A stretch of 64,000 nt of DNA from Desulfurispirillum indicum S5 (GCF_000177635.2 NC_014836.1:1996001-2060000), one strand, 5' to 3'. Shown: positions 36,302-45,833, counted from the stretch's first letter. Numbers and translations are program-made. The notes: generated by a model not told the origin, from the sequence alone.

Positions 36302-37670
36302 TGGCGGAGTTTCCTTGTGTCTGTTGAAGCTGGCGGGCGTGATGCTGGCGGGCCTGGTACATGAAGGTCTGCAGGGCGACTTCCCGACCAGGGGGCGTGG
36401 AGTCGTCGCAGCTGATATCCAGGTAGGGAACATGGCGATCGTGCAGCATGGGTTTGAGGATGGAGGAGGCCACGGTGCTGGGCATACAGGTGAAGGGATA
36501 GAGGTTCACGACACCGTTGAAGCCTGCGGCGATATACTCCAGCGCCCCACCGATGCTCAGGGGCGCTTCGGTGCCTATGGCAAAGTCAAAGAGCCCCTGA
36601 CCTTCCACCAGGTGACGCACTTCATCCACGGAGTGATCGCGCTGGATGTCCAGGTGTTGCAGGGCACTGGCATACAGCTGGTGCTGGCGACGCGCCAGGT
36701 AGCGTTTTTCCACTTCGCCCAGCAGCCACCGTTTCAGGTACCGGGGTACCTGGGAAAGCCTGCGGGTCTTCCAGCTGTCCCTGAGGGATTTGCGATGGTT
36801 CAGGGTGGTCTCATAGGAGACAAACTGCACCCACTCCCCCAAAGAGGCGTTGACCACTTCCGCCCCGAAATACTCCAGCTGGGCGATGACATCGCGGTTG
36901 GATTCAGGGTGGCTGCGGATATAGATTTCACCGACTATACCAATGCGTGGCCGCCGCTCCAGCGTTCGATCCATCAGTTCAGCGGCACCACGGGCGATGC
37001 GGGCCACTTCCTGGCGCAACGCGTCCAGATCGAGATCAGCACCGCGCTGTTCAATCAGCTGTTCCATGGACTGCAGCCCCCGGGTGATCCAGGTGTTCAC
37101 GCTGCCGGGCTCCTGCTCGTAAGGCCGGGTGCGCCAGGTGATGCGTCCCAGAATATCGGCGATGATGGTCGCCATGTAGGCCAGCTTGCGAAAGCTCTTT
37201 GTCCTGCCGTCCGGCAGAATGCCCGAGGAAGAGTAACCATCCTTGGTGGAGAGATAGAGAATGGGTACATCCCGGAAATGGGGAAAACGATCCAGCACCA
37301 GGCGCTGCATTTTATTGTACATGCCGAAGCGGCAGGGACCATCGGCCTCCGGCATGAAGTAGACGTACTCTTCGGCGCGAAAGTCCTCCCCAAGGCGTTT
37401 GCGCTCACCTTCCAGGTGGTGGAGCACATCCCCCAGGGTCACCTGACAGGGAAAGCACTCCTTGCCCGAGGTGAACTCCTTACCGAGGGCCAGGCCGGTG
37501 TAGGTTTCCATCACGCGGGCGTTGACGCCAAAGGCGCGGAAGGAGGCCGCCAGCAGGCGGGCACCGAAGGGTTCCATATCGGGAATCAGCAGGGTCTTGG
37601 CCGATACATCAAAACGCGCCACACTGCGCAGGTTATCAAAAAAAACACGGGGTTCTGGTTGTTGCTCCAT
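36291..37670 (-). CDS. 2-hydroxyacyl-CoA dehydratase (HgdB)-like Fe-S protein
   Basis: A 459-residue cytoplasmic protein of the HgdB/DUF2229-associated type (COG3581-like). Recognisable parts are LLIPDMEPFGARLLAASFRAFG, SGKECFPCQVTLGD with two cysteines, EADGPCRFGMYN and FTCMPSTVASSILKP, giving four cysteines suited to an Fe-S cluster. ATG 37670 was chosen because AAAGGATC lies just upstream; an ATG 36 bases earlier overlaps the preceding stop but has no ribosome site. It forms a pair with the two-headed activase upstream. Such pairs are common in anaerobes, but the reaction of this branch is not known to me. Confidence 0.83.
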   Translation of the reverse strand: MEQQPEPRVFFDNLRSVARFDVSAKTLLIPDMEPFGARLLAASFRAFGVNARVMETYTGLALGKEFTSGKECFPCQVTLGDVLHHLEGERKRLGEDFRAEEYVYFMPEADGPCRFGMYNKMQRLVLDRFPHFRDVPILYLSTKDGYSSSGILPDGRTKSFRKLAYMATIIADILGRITWRTRPYEQEPGSVNTWITRGLQSMEQLIEQRGADLDLDALRQEVARIARGAAELMDRTLERRPRIGIVGEIYIRSHPESNRDVIAQLEYFGAEVVNASLGEWVQFVSYETTLNHRKSLRDSWKTRRLSQVPRYLKRWLLGEVEKRYLARRQHQLYASALQHLDIQRDHSVDEVRHLVEGQGLFDFAIGTEAPLSIGGALEYIAAGFNGVVNLYPFTCMPSTVASSILKPMLHDRHVPYLDISCDDSTPPGREVALQTFMYQARQHHARQLQQTQGNSANAQ

Positions 37671-37705
37671 TTGATCCTTTCCTGTGATCGGGGAAGCGTG
37701 CGTCA

Positions 37706-40700
37706 TCAGCCGGAAGTGGTCGCGCGCTGACGCATCATAATATTATTCACGACATTACGGAAGGCCTCCACCCTGGTCAGGGTTCCGGCCACGCCGCTGT
37801 GTTCATCCAGCTCCAGCATCAGCGACGGTTTTTCCTGGAGAATATGCTGGTAAAAATGCTCCAGGAAGGAGTCAGCACCACAGGAGAAGTTGCTGATATG
37901 CAGACCGAACCAGTTGGGGTGGCGGGCAATGGCCTTGGCCGTCTTCAGGATGCGTCCGCCCAGGCCCCAGTACATGCCGGGAAAGTCACTGAGGTCTTCG
38001 CCATCCAGGTGGAGGAAGTCCATGGGCAGCGCGGCTATGCCAAGCTTTGACAGATGTTTGCCAATCTGCAGATTCAGTCCTTCGTCATAGAGATTATAGG
38101 GACGGCCCGTCACCACCCACAAGGGTTCGTCAGGGTCAGCGTCACGCAGAATCTCCTCGCCCCGCTGCCTGATGGCGCGGGTGAACTCCTGCTGGACCTG
38201 CCAGGCGCTTTCCACGGCACGGCGGAAGGTCTTGCGATCGGCGCGCAGTACTGCCGGAAAACCCTCCCACAGGGCCTCTGTCACCAGTTGCACACCATCC
38301 TTGAGGTGCACGGTGGGGCTGATCACCTGCTGCTCTTTCAGCCGCAGGGCCGCTTTGGTCATAAAATGGGAGCTTTCCACCAGGGGACACAGATACCCCC
38401 GTTCATCGGATTCCGCGATGGGCACATTGATGACATTGGGCAGGAAGAGCCACTCCACCTGATCCACAAGGGCCGCCACATGGCCATGGAACACCTTGAC
38501 GGGATAGCAGGTTTCGGCAGTCATGGACTCGGTGCCAAGCAGGGCAAGCGCCCCGTTGGTAGGTGGTGTCAGGACCACCTGGAGTCCAAGGCCGGACAGA
38601 AAGTGAGTCCAGAATATACCCCAGTCAAGGACATGCAGGGAAGCCGGCAGCCCAACGGTGCCGGGCTGCCGGGACAGGGATGGTGTGGCGAAAATGACCG
38701 GCTGCCGCTCCAGGTACTCTCGGAAGAGCTGCTGACGCTCCAGGAAATAGTTGGACGCGGCTCTGCCTTCGTGGTGGGAGACTTCAAAACGTCCGCAGTC
38801 GCCACCCCAGATGCTTTTGCGCTGGCCGAACTGGTAGATCTTCAGCTTACACTCATTGTGACAGTCTTTCTCCGCCCGGCAAATGCTTTCGCGGGCCTCC
38901 ACAGTGGCCTCGCACAACTGGGAGAGGTCGCGCTGGCGCACACTCAGGCCCTGGTTACGAGAGGAGCGCATCAGAGTCAGAGCCGCGCCAAAGGCTCCCA
39001 TGACCTCGCGGTGCTTCGGCACCAGCACCGGCCGGTCCAACACCCGTTCGAATGCCGCCACAATACCCTTGTTGAGGGAGGGGCCACCCAGGAACATGAC
39101 CTTCTTGCCAATGGGGCGATTCTCCACCACGCGATGCAGGTAGTTATGCACAATGGCGTAACACAGCCCGGCGATCAGTTCGTCGCGGCCGGCGCCCTTC
39201 TGTGCGTAACCGGCCATATCCGACTCCATAAAGACCGTACAGCGTTCCGCCAGGTGTACCGGTGCCGGCGACGAGAGGGCGATCTCCTGAAACTCGCCAA
39301 ATATATTGATCTTCATCTTGTTGGCCAGCTCATGAATAAAGCTGCCGGTACCCGCCGCACAGACCTTGTTCATGACAAAGTCCACTGGATAGGCACCATC
39401 GATGGCGATATATTTGGAATCCTGACCACCGATTTCAAAGATGGTGTCGATGGAGGGATCAACGGCGACTGCCCCGGTGGCATGGGCGGTGATCTCGTCG
39501 AGAATCAGGTCGGCGCTGACAAAATCCCCCACCACATTGCGCCCCGAGCCGGTGGTGGCAATACCCAGCAGCTCCACCTGCGGCCCGGAGTGTTCCAGCA
39601 TGTGGCGCAGCAGCTTCTGGCTGACCTCAATGGGCTTGCCCTGGGTGGGACGGTAGCACTTGCCGATCAGAGTGCCCTGTTCATCGATGAGGGCGTATTT
39701 GGTGGAAGTGGAGCCGATGTCGATCCCCAGAAACGCCCTGACCGGTTTATCGGGGGCAAAGGGTTTCAGGGAGTTATCGGTCTCAAAATGAGTATAGCGC
39801 AGCTCCAGTGGAGCCGTGCGGGGAAAATCACTGCTGTGCTGATGGTTCTGGCGCAGGGCATCCATATCAATACCGGCGGTCCCGTCGCCACGGTTGCGAA
39901 CGCGCAGGGCCGCGCCCAGAGCGCCCAGTGAGGTATGGTGCAAGGGCACCTGCAGGTCGGGGAAATAACGGCGGAAAGCCTCCACCTGCAACGCATTGGA
40001 AGCCATGCCGCCAATGAAAATCACCGGGGAAAGCACTTCGCGATTGGCCACGATGGTACTCATGTAATTTGCGGCGTTGCCGCTGTGCAGGCCGGCAATG
40101 ATATTACTCAGGGACTCGCCCTTGTTCTGCAGGTGAATCATGTCGGATTTGGTGAAGACGGTGCAGCGGCAGGCCACCGCCGCTGGCGACGTGCTCTGCT
40201 GGCCCAGATTGATAAAGTCCTGCAGCAGGCTGTCCAGGCGTTCGTGGCTGAGCTGAAAGTCATCGCCATAGAGGGCGCAGGCCAGACGCTCAGCCTGCTG
40301 GTCGATAAAGGAGCCCGTCCCTGAGGCGCAGGGCCCGTTCATGTGAAAGGCGTCCAGATACCAGGAGCCGTCCCCGTTGTGTCCGATCTGGAACAGCGAC
40401 GCATCCTGTCCGCCCATACTGATGATGGAGCGCGTCGACGGGGCAATGTGCAGCGCACCGGCAACCTGGGCGATGGTCTCCACCTCAAAGGGAGCGCCCA
40501 CCACGGAAGCCACGCGCTGTCCCTGGATTCCCGTAAAGCAGATGCCACCAATCTCATTGGTGGCAAAGCGCTCCAGGACACCCTGCAGGGTGGTGGCAAC
40601 ATCCTCGTTTACCAGGCCGAAGTGCCGACGGTAAGGTTCCTCGTGAACAATATGGCCGTGGCTGTCGATAACAACCGCGTTAATACTGACAGAGCCTACA

Positions 40701-40720
40701 TCAAGGCCAATAAAATACAC
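37706..40720 (-). CDS. Tandem HgdC-like activase (two BcrAD/BadF ATPase domains plus DUF2229)
   Basis: A 1004-residue protein. Two ASKHA ATPase domains occupy about 1-275 (FIGLDVGSVS) and 328-610 (FLGIDIGSTSTK). Each keeps both cysteines that in the HgdC homodimer hold one bridging [4Fe-4S] cluster: C131 with C186, and C454 with C494. The remaining about 390 residues are a DUF2229/HgdB-like region with further cysteines. Activases of this family use ATP to push low-potential electrons onto a partner. GTG 40720 follows GAGGAG. The gene precedes and probably serves the HgdB-like protein; the substrate is unknown. Confidence 0.86.
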   Translation of the reverse strand: MYFIGLDVGSVSINAVVIDSHGHIVHEEPYRRHFGLVNEDVATTLQGVLERFATNEIGGICFTGIQGQRVASVVGAPFEVETIAQVAGALHIAPSTRSIISMGGQDASLFQIGHNGDGSWYLDAFHMNGPCASGTGSFIDQQAERLACALYGDDFQLSHERLDSLLQDFINLGQQSTSPAAVACRCTVFTKSDMIHLQNKGESLSNIIAGLHSGNAANYMSTIVANREVLSPVIFIGGMASNALQVEAFRRYFPDLQVPLHHTSLGALGAALRVRNRGDGTAGIDMDALRQNHQHSSDFPRTAPLELRYTHFETDNSLKPFAPDKPVRAFLGIDIGSTSTKYALIDEQGTLIGKCYRPTQGKPIEVSQKLLRHMLEHSGPQVELLGIATTGSGRNVVGDFVSADLILDEITAHATGAVAVDPSIDTIFEIGGQDSKYIAIDGAYPVDFVMNKVCAAGTGSFIHELANKMKINIFGEFQEIALSSPAPVHLAERCTVFMESDMAGYAQKGAGRDELIAGLCYAIVHNYLHRVVENRPIGKKVMFLGGPSLNKGIVAAFERVLDRPVLVPKHREVMGAFGAALTLMRSSRNQGLSVRQRDLSQLCEATVEARESICRAEKDCHNECKLKIYQFGQRKSIWGGDCGRFEVSHHEGRAASNYFLERQQLFREYLERQPVIFATPSLSRQPGTVGLPASLHVLDWGIFWTHFLSGLGLQVVLTPPTNGALALLGTESMTAETCYPVKVFHGHVAALVDQVEWLFLPNVINVPIAESDERGYLCPLVESSHFMTKAALRLKEQQVISPTVHLKDGVQLVTEALWEGFPAVLRADRKTFRRAVESAWQVQQEFTRAIRQRGEEILRDADPDEPLWVVTGRPYNLYDEGLNLQIGKHLSKLGIAALPMDFLHLDGEDLSDFPGMYWGLGGRILKTAKAIARHPNWFGLHISNFSCGADSFLEHFYQHILQEKPSLMLELDEHSGVAGTLTRVEAFRNVVNNIMMRQRATTSG

Positions 40721-40906
40721 AGGCAGCTCCTCAACACCGGCAATGCTCACTGGCAACCGCAGTAACGGTAACAATTGCCAACCAGTGTTTGAATTTTACC
40801 ACTTTGTAACTATTGCTACAACGAAAAGGCGCCACCACTGCCGTGAAAATACCCCTACGCACCGAACTGCTGCGGCCGCAGAATTTGCCATATAAAAGAA
40901 TTCCAA

Positions 40907-40937
40907 TTGACATTGTCATCTTTAGCGGGCAGGATAT
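40907..40937 (+). promoter_or_regulatory. Probable promoter of the O-acetylhomoserine sulfhydrylase gene
   Basis: TTGACA at 40907-40912 with AGGATA/GGATAT 18-19 bases downstream. A perfect TATAAT at 40944-40949 is also present but would start transcription on top of the ribosome site. Confidence 0.45.
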
Positions 40938-40966
40938 CACCACTATAATCCACAGGAGAGTGATCT

Positions 40967-42259
40967 ATGGCAAAGAAACCCTATCGCTTTGAAACCCTGG
41001 CCCTGCACGGCGGACAAGAGCCCGACCCGGTCACCCTCTCCCGTGGGGTGCCCGTATACCGCACCAGTTCCTATGTTTTCAAGAACACCGAACATGCCGC
41101 CAACCTCTTCGGCCTCAAGGAACTTGGCAACATCTACTCGCGACTGATGAACCCCACCAATGACATGCTGGAGCAGCGGGTCAGCCTGCTGGAAGGCGGA
41201 GCAGCCTCGGTCGCCCTGGCTTCCGGCACCAGCGCCATCCACTATACCGTCATCAACATCGCCCGTGCCGGGGATGAAATCGTCGCCGCCAACAACCTCT
41301 ACGGTGGCACCTACACTATGTTTGACGCCATTCTGCCCCAGCTTGGCATCAACACGAAATTCGTCGACGCAAAAAATCCGGCTGCCTTCGCCGAAGCCAT
41401 TACCGACAAGACGCGGCTCATCTTCATTGAAACCATCGGCAACCCGGTTCTCGACTTCACCGACATTGCCGCCATAGCGAAAATCGCCCGCGAACACCAG
41501 CTGCCCCTGGTGGTGGACGGCACCTTCACCACCCCCTACCTCCTGCGGGCCATCGACCACGGCGCCGACATTGTCATCAACTCCCTCACCAAGTGGATGG
41601 GGGGCCACGGCAATGCCATCGGCGGCATGGTGACCGATTCGGGCACATTCAACTGGCAGAACCCGCGCTTCGCTCTTTTCAATGAACCGGACCCCAACTA
41701 CCACGGCCTGCGCTGGGCCCATGATCTGCCCGAAGCCCTGGCCCCCATCGCCTTTGCCCTGCGCCTGCGCACCGTTCCCCTGCGCAACCTGGGCGCCTGC
41801 CTCTCCCCCGACAACGCCTGGATGTTCCTGCAGGGCATTGAAACCCTGCCCTTCCGCATGGATAGACACTGCGAGAACGCCGTGGCCGTAGCACAGTTCC
41901 TGAAAAAGCACCCCAAGGTGGAGTGGGTTCGCTACCCGGGACTGGAAAGCGATCGCACCTACCCCATCGCCAGCAGGTATCTGAAAAACGGCTTTGGCGC
42001 CATGGTGGTCTTCGGTGTGCAAGGTGGCGCGCAAGCCGGAGCGCGCTTTATCGACAACCTGCAGCTCTTCTCCCACCTGGCCAATGTGGGTGACGCCAAA
42101 TCCCTGGCGCTGCATCCCGCCAGCACCTCCCACTCTCAGCTGAACCCTGAGCAGCAGAAGGCCAGTGGACTCACCCCTGAGCTGGTGCGCCTCTCTGTTG
42201 GACTGGAGCACATTGACGACATCCTGGAAGACATCGACCAGGCCCTGCTGAAGGCCTGA
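40967..42259 (+). CDS. metY: O-acetylhomoserine aminocarboxypropyltransferase (sulfhydrylase)
   Basis: A 430-residue Cys/Met-metabolism PLP enzyme. It opens RFETLALHGGQEPDPVTLSR, typical of O-acetylhomoserine sulfhydrylases. The PLP lysine lies in INSLTKWMGGHG, and VDGTFTTPYLLRA and YSRLMNPTND are conserved. It makes homocysteine from O-acetylhomoserine and sulfide, or methionine with methanethiol. Length and the long central insertion (FNWQNPRFALFNEPDPNYHG) distinguish it from cystathionine gamma-synthase. AGGAGAG precedes the ATG. Single gene with its own promoter. Confidence 0.93.
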   Translation: MAKKPYRFETLALHGGQEPDPVTLSRGVPVYRTSSYVFKNTEHAANLFGLKELGNIYSRLMNPTNDMLEQRVSLLEGGAASVALASGTSAIHYTVINIARAGDEIVAANNLYGGTYTMFDAILPQLGINTKFVDAKNPAAFAEAITDKTRLIFIETIGNPVLDFTDIAAIAKIAREHQLPLVVDGTFTTPYLLRAIDHGADIVINSLTKWMGGHGNAIGGMVTDSGTFNWQNPRFALFNEPDPNYHGLRWAHDLPEALAPIAFALRLRTVPLRNLGACLSPDNAWMFLQGIETLPFRMDRHCENAVAVAQFLKKHPKVEWVRYPGLESDRTYPIASRYLKNGFGAMVVFGVQGGAQAGARFIDNLQLFSHLANVGDAKSLALHPASTSHSQLNPEQQKASGLTPELVRLSVGLEHIDDILEDIDQALLKA

Positions 42260-42336
42260 CCAGCAGCATCACGACTCCCCCCCTGGCAACAATTCACCAG
42301 TTCACTGTTGAGGAGTTCCGCTTTCTATTGTACTAT

Positions 42337-42367
42337 CCCCCACGGTTCCAATTCGGAAACGTGGGGG
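42337..42367 (+). other. Stem-loop immediately before the Cache-PAS gene
   Basis: CCCCCAC (42337-42343) pairs with GTGGGGG (42361-42367), with extra pairing inside (GGTTCC with GGAAAC, imperfect). It ends 7 bases before the ATG at 42375, and its 3' arm is the only Shine-Dalgarno-like sequence. It could be a weak terminator for the preceding gene or a translational control hairpin. Confidence 0.5.
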
Positions 42368-42374
42368 TGTTTTC

Positions 42375-43823
42375 ATGAAGCAGAGCCGAAAAAGCTGGCA
42401 GCTCTTCTTTCTCAGGATTGCCTTTCCTGCTGCCATCGCCATCCTTCTTTTCCTTTTCAGCATTCTCTTCCTGGTCATTCCCGCTACCGAAAACGCCCTG
42501 ATCAGCGAGCGCCAGGAGACGACGCGCCAGCTGACCGAAACCGCCTGGAGTGTGCTCAAGGACATGCACATGGAGTACGAAAGGGGGGCTGTCAGTGAAG
42601 CGTCGGCCAAAGAGATTGCCAGTAACGTCATACGAACCATGCGCTATGGCGAGGATGGCAAGGATTACTTCTGGCTGCTGGATCAGCAGCCGCGCATGCT
42701 GGCCCACCCCCACCGCCCCGATCTGGAAGGTCAGGATGTCAGCGACTTCGAGGACTGCCAGGGCAAACGGCTTTTTGCAGAGTTTGCCGAGCTGACCCGC
42801 AGCCAGCACAGCGGTTTTGTGGACTACCACTGGCAGACACGGGATCAGGATGGCATCGCCCCAAAGATCTCTTATGTCAAACTCTTCGAACCCTGGGGCT
42901 GGATCGTGGGAACGGGCATCTATGTGGATGATGTGCGCCATGACATTCAGAAAATGACCGAAAACACCCTGCTGATCTCCCTGGGAATCACCTTCGTCAT
43001 CGCGGGCATCGTGCTCTTTGTCGTGGTCCAGGGCATCACCATCGAACGCGCCCGACAGCGCGCCGAAACTGACCTGGCCCATTCCAAGGAGAAATACCAC
43101 GCCCTGGTGGAAGCCTCCACCGACGGCTTCATCCTGCTGCTTGGCAACTGGGATATGGTTACCAACAGGAGCCTGGCACTGATGCTGGGATATACCGATG
43201 AAGAACTCAGGCTCCTGAGCATTTTCGACCTCTTCGCCAGAGCCGATGTCAATCAGCATCCGGCACTGGAACACATCAAGGCGCTCATGGCCGGCCACAA
43301 GGCCGCCGAAAAGTTCGAAGCCCAGCTGCTGACGCGCACAGGAGCAGCCCTGGATGCGCTTATAACCTGCTCGGCCATCGAAGTTGCCGGTCAGCGCGCC
43401 CTGACCCTGATCATCCGGGACATCAGCGCCATATCGCGCATGGAGAACCGCCGCGCCGAAGAGGAGCGCGACGCCCTGGTGGCAGAACTGCAGGCGGCAC
43501 TGCAGTTCTTTCATCACGGCATCAAGGACTTTATCCGGCCCCTGCTCTCCTGCGACATGAACACCAGCATCCGACGCGCCGCCAGACTCATGGGCCAGAA
43601 AGGTACCGGCGCCCTCATGGTCACCAGCGACCGCGACCAGTACCTGGGCATCCTCACCGATTACGATATCCGTGAGCGGGTCGTCGCCCGCAAAGTCGAC
43701 CCGGAGCTTCCGGTGCTCAGCATCATGACCGCGCCCTCGTCTTTGAGGCGGCGCTGGTCATGCAGGATGAGGATATCCCCTGGCTGGCGGTGGAAGACAG
43801 CAATGGCGTGCTGTGCGGAATGA
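42375..43823 (+). CDS. Cache-PAS-CBS sensor protein, 5' part of a frame-disrupted gene
   Basis: A 482-residue frame. A membrane helix (about 12-34), an extracytoplasmic single Cache domain (about 40-195; DYFWLLDQQPRMLAHP...), a second membrane helix (about 198-220), a PAS domain (about 235-360) and one CBS motif (about 395-450) are clear. After VLSIMTAP near 43733 the frame changes: the last about 30 residues are Arg/Trp-rich nonsense, while the expected CBS sequence LVFEAALVMQD continues in another frame. Together with the next entry it forms the known Cache-PAS-CBS-CBS-DUF294 layout. Protein made from this frame alone would lack the nucleotidyltransferase-like part. Confidence 0.8.
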   Translation: MKQSRKSWQLFFLRIAFPAAIAILLFLFSILFLVIPATENALISERQETTRQLTETAWSVLKDMHMEYERGAVSEASAKEIASNVIRTMRYGEDGKDYFWLLDQQPRMLAHPHRPDLEGQDVSDFEDCQGKRLFAEFAELTRSQHSGFVDYHWQTRDQDGIAPKISYVKLFEPWGWIVGTGIYVDDVRHDIQKMTENTLLISLGITFVIAGIVLFVVVQGITIERARQRAETDLAHSKEKYHALVEASTDGFILLLGNWDMVTNRSLALMLGYTDEELRLLSIFDLFARADVNQHPALEHIKALMAGHKAAEKFEAQLLTRTGAALDALITCSAIEVAGQRALTLIIRDISAISRMENRRAEEERDALVAELQAALQFFHHGIKDFIRPLLSCDMNTSIRRAARLMGQKGTGALMVTSDRDQYLGILTDYDIRERVVARKVDPELPVLSIMTAPSSLRRRWSCRMRISPGWRWKTAMACCAE

Positions 43824-44908
43824 TCAACCGCGCCGACCTGCTGAAAATCCAGGGCTACTCCGCCGTATCGCTGGTGCAGTCCATCCAGAGCGCCGAATCC
43901 CCCGAAGAGATCCGCCAGCGCCGCGAAAAACTCCCCATGCTCATCAAGGCGGTTCTCGACAGCGGAACCCGCCCCCGCAACGTCACCCGCATCATCTCCA
44001 ATCTCTCCGACGCCATCATCCGCAAGCTGCTGCACTTTGCCATGGCCGAACTGGGCGACCCACCCACCCGCTTTGCCTTTATCACCCTGGGCAGCGTTGG
44101 ACGCGAAGAACAGACCCTGTGTACGGATCAGGACAACGCCATTCTCTTTGATGACACGGTTCCTGAGTCACAGATGGACGAGGTGCGCCAGTACTTCCTG
44201 GCCATGGCCGAGAAGGTCTGCGCCTGGCTGGACGACATCGGCTACAGCTACTGCCCGGGAAAAATCATGGCCCAGAACCCCGACTGGTGCCAGCCCCTGA
44301 GTACATGGAAGCGCTATTTCACCACCTGGGTCCACACCGCTGAACCCCAGGATATGCTGGAAATCAATATTTTCTTCGACTTCCGCTGTGTGTACGGCGA
44401 ACGGAGCATGGTGGAAGAGCTTCGCGAGCACATCCAGGGCGAATGGCAGCAGAATCCGCTGTTTATCTACCTGCTTGCGGAGAATGCCTTCCGCTACAAA
44501 CCGCCCATCGGACTCTTCGGCAACATCATGACCAGCTCCCCCAAAGACGAGCAGCAGGGCAGCTTTGACATCAAGGACGCCATGATGCCCGTGGTGAACA
44601 TCGCCCGCGCCCAGGCACTGCGCTATGGTGTCGGCGAAACCCACACCCTCGACCGCATCCAGCGACTGCACGAACGGGGCATCTTCAAGGAAAGCGAGTA
44701 CAGTGAGATGCTGCTGGTGTACGACTTCCTGATGCAGCTGCGCCTGAAATATCAGGCCCTGGAAGCCAAAGAGGGTCTGCCCATCGACAACCTGATTCAG
44801 CTGAAATCTCTGACCCATATCGAACAGATGACGCTGAAGAATGTCTTCAACAAGATCAACGATTTCCTGGCAAAACTCCGACAGGATTTCACCGGGAGGA
44901 CCCAGTGA
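43760..44908 (+). CDS. CBS-DUF294 nucleotidyltransferase-like protein, 3' part of the frame-disrupted gene
   Basis: A 382-residue frame from the first ATG; related sequence (LVFEAALV) extends upstream to about 43733 without a start. It holds half a CBS pair (DEDIPWLAVEDSNGVLCGMI), then DUF294 (about 75-215) with the nucleotidyltransferase-fold motif ITLGSVGREEQTLCTDQDNAIL, then DUF294_C to the end. Related proteins resemble GlnD-type transferases and regulate signalling or nucleotidylation. Whether this half is translated on its own is unclear; no ribosome site is obvious at 43760. Its stop overlaps the next start (TGATG). Confidence 0.78.
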   Translation: MQDEDIPWLAVEDSNGVLCGMINRADLLKIQGYSAVSLVQSIQSAESPEEIRQRREKLPMLIKAVLDSGTRPRNVTRIISNLSDAIIRKLLHFAMAELGDPPTRFAFITLGSVGREEQTLCTDQDNAILFDDTVPESQMDEVRQYFLAMAEKVCAWLDDIGYSYCPGKIMAQNPDWCQPLSTWKRYFTTWVHTAEPQDMLEINIFFDFRCVYGERSMVEELREHIQGEWQQNPLFIYLLAENAFRYKPPIGLFGNIMTSSPKDEQQGSFDIKDAMMPVVNIARAQALRYGVGETHTLDRIQRLHERGIFKESEYSEMLLVYDFLMQLRLKYQALEAKEGLPIDNLIQLKSLTHIEQMTLKNVFNKINDFLAKLRQDFTGRTQ

Positions 44909-45720
44909 TGGTTCCGTCATCCTGGGCCGGCACCGGAGCGGCCACTCGGCGAACGCTGCAGGCGCAGGTTCTTTCCGATCTGCATTTCGAATGCGGCACT
45001 CCCTTCGATGTCCCCGCAGCACAGGCAGATATCCTCATTCTGGCCGGCGACATCCACGAAGGGCTCAGGGGTGTGGAGTGGGCCATTGCCCAAGCCAGGC
45101 GGCTGGAGATTCCGGTACTCTACGTCTTCGGTAACCATGAATTCTACGGCCAGCGCTTCCCCTCGCTCTTTACCGAGGCGCGTCTGCGCTGCCACGGCAG
45201 CGGCGTCCACATCCTGGAGCGTGACACCTTCACCTTCGGTGACGTGCGCTTCCTGGGCTGCACCCTCTGGAGTGACTTTCAGCTCTATGGCGCCGGTCAC
45301 GCCGACTTCTGCCGTGAGTACGCGCGAGTACACATGCCCGATTACGAAGCCATCCTGACTCGGGACGGCCGCCCCCTGCAGCCCGAAGACACCACCTGGG
45401 TTTTCCAGCAGTCTCTGCAGTGGCTTGAACAGCAGCTGAAGAGCCCGTGGAAGGGACGAACCGTTGTCATCACCCACCACGCGCCCATTTACTACGCCAG
45501 TGAGCCGGAAAACGACAACAGCCCACTGGCAGCAGCCATGATCAGCAACCACCCCTCCCTTCTGCAAAACACCTGCGTTGATACCTGGATCCACGGACAC
45601 ACTCATCACAACATCAATGCCCGCATTCTGAATACCCATGTCATAAGCCACCAGCAGGGCTACCCCCATGAAGAGGTCTGTGGTGAGCCCTTTGCTCCCG
45701 AGCGCACCTTCGCCCTCTGA
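44908..45720 (+). CDS. Calcineurin-like metallophosphoesterase
   Basis: A 270-residue cytoplasmic phosphoesterase. All signature blocks are present: SDLHFE, GDIHEG, GNHEF, THHAP and GHTHHN, giving the two-metal site. ATG 44908 follows GGAGGA by 7 bases and overlaps the preceding stop. The substrate cannot be deduced. It is coupled to the disrupted sensor gene and may have been its operon partner. Confidence 0.9.
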   Translation: MVPSSWAGTGAATRRTLQAQVLSDLHFECGTPFDVPAAQADILILAGDIHEGLRGVEWAIAQARRLEIPVLYVFGNHEFYGQRFPSLFTEARLRCHGSGVHILERDTFTFGDVRFLGCTLWSDFQLYGAGHADFCREYARVHMPDYEAILTRDGRPLQPEDTTWVFQQSLQWLEQQLKSPWKGRTVVITHHAPIYYASEPENDNSPLAAAMISNHPSLLQNTCVDTWIHGHTHHNINARILNTHVISHQQGYPHEEVCGEPFAPERTFAL

Positions 45721-45804
45721 AAAGCCGCGACAACGCCCCCATATCGTAAACCGGGAATCACGCACACCCCTATCAGTAAACCAAAACATGGTTTTACATT
45801 TCAT

Positions 45805-45833
45805 TTGACCGGGAAACATATACCCATTACAAT
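45805..45833 (+). promoter_or_regulatory. Strong promoter of satP
   Basis: TTGACC (45805-45810), 17 bases, TACAAT (45828-45833). Just upstream, AAACCA (45778-45783) and TGGTTT (45789-45794) form a small inverted repeat that could be an operator. Confidence 0.75.

Noticed and set aside
43660-43780. Programmed frameshifting joining the two halves of the Cache-PAS-CBS-DUF294 gene
   Set aside because: No slippery heptamer or following pseudoknot is apparent near 43730, and several expected CBS residues are missing, so a mutation or sequence error is more likely.
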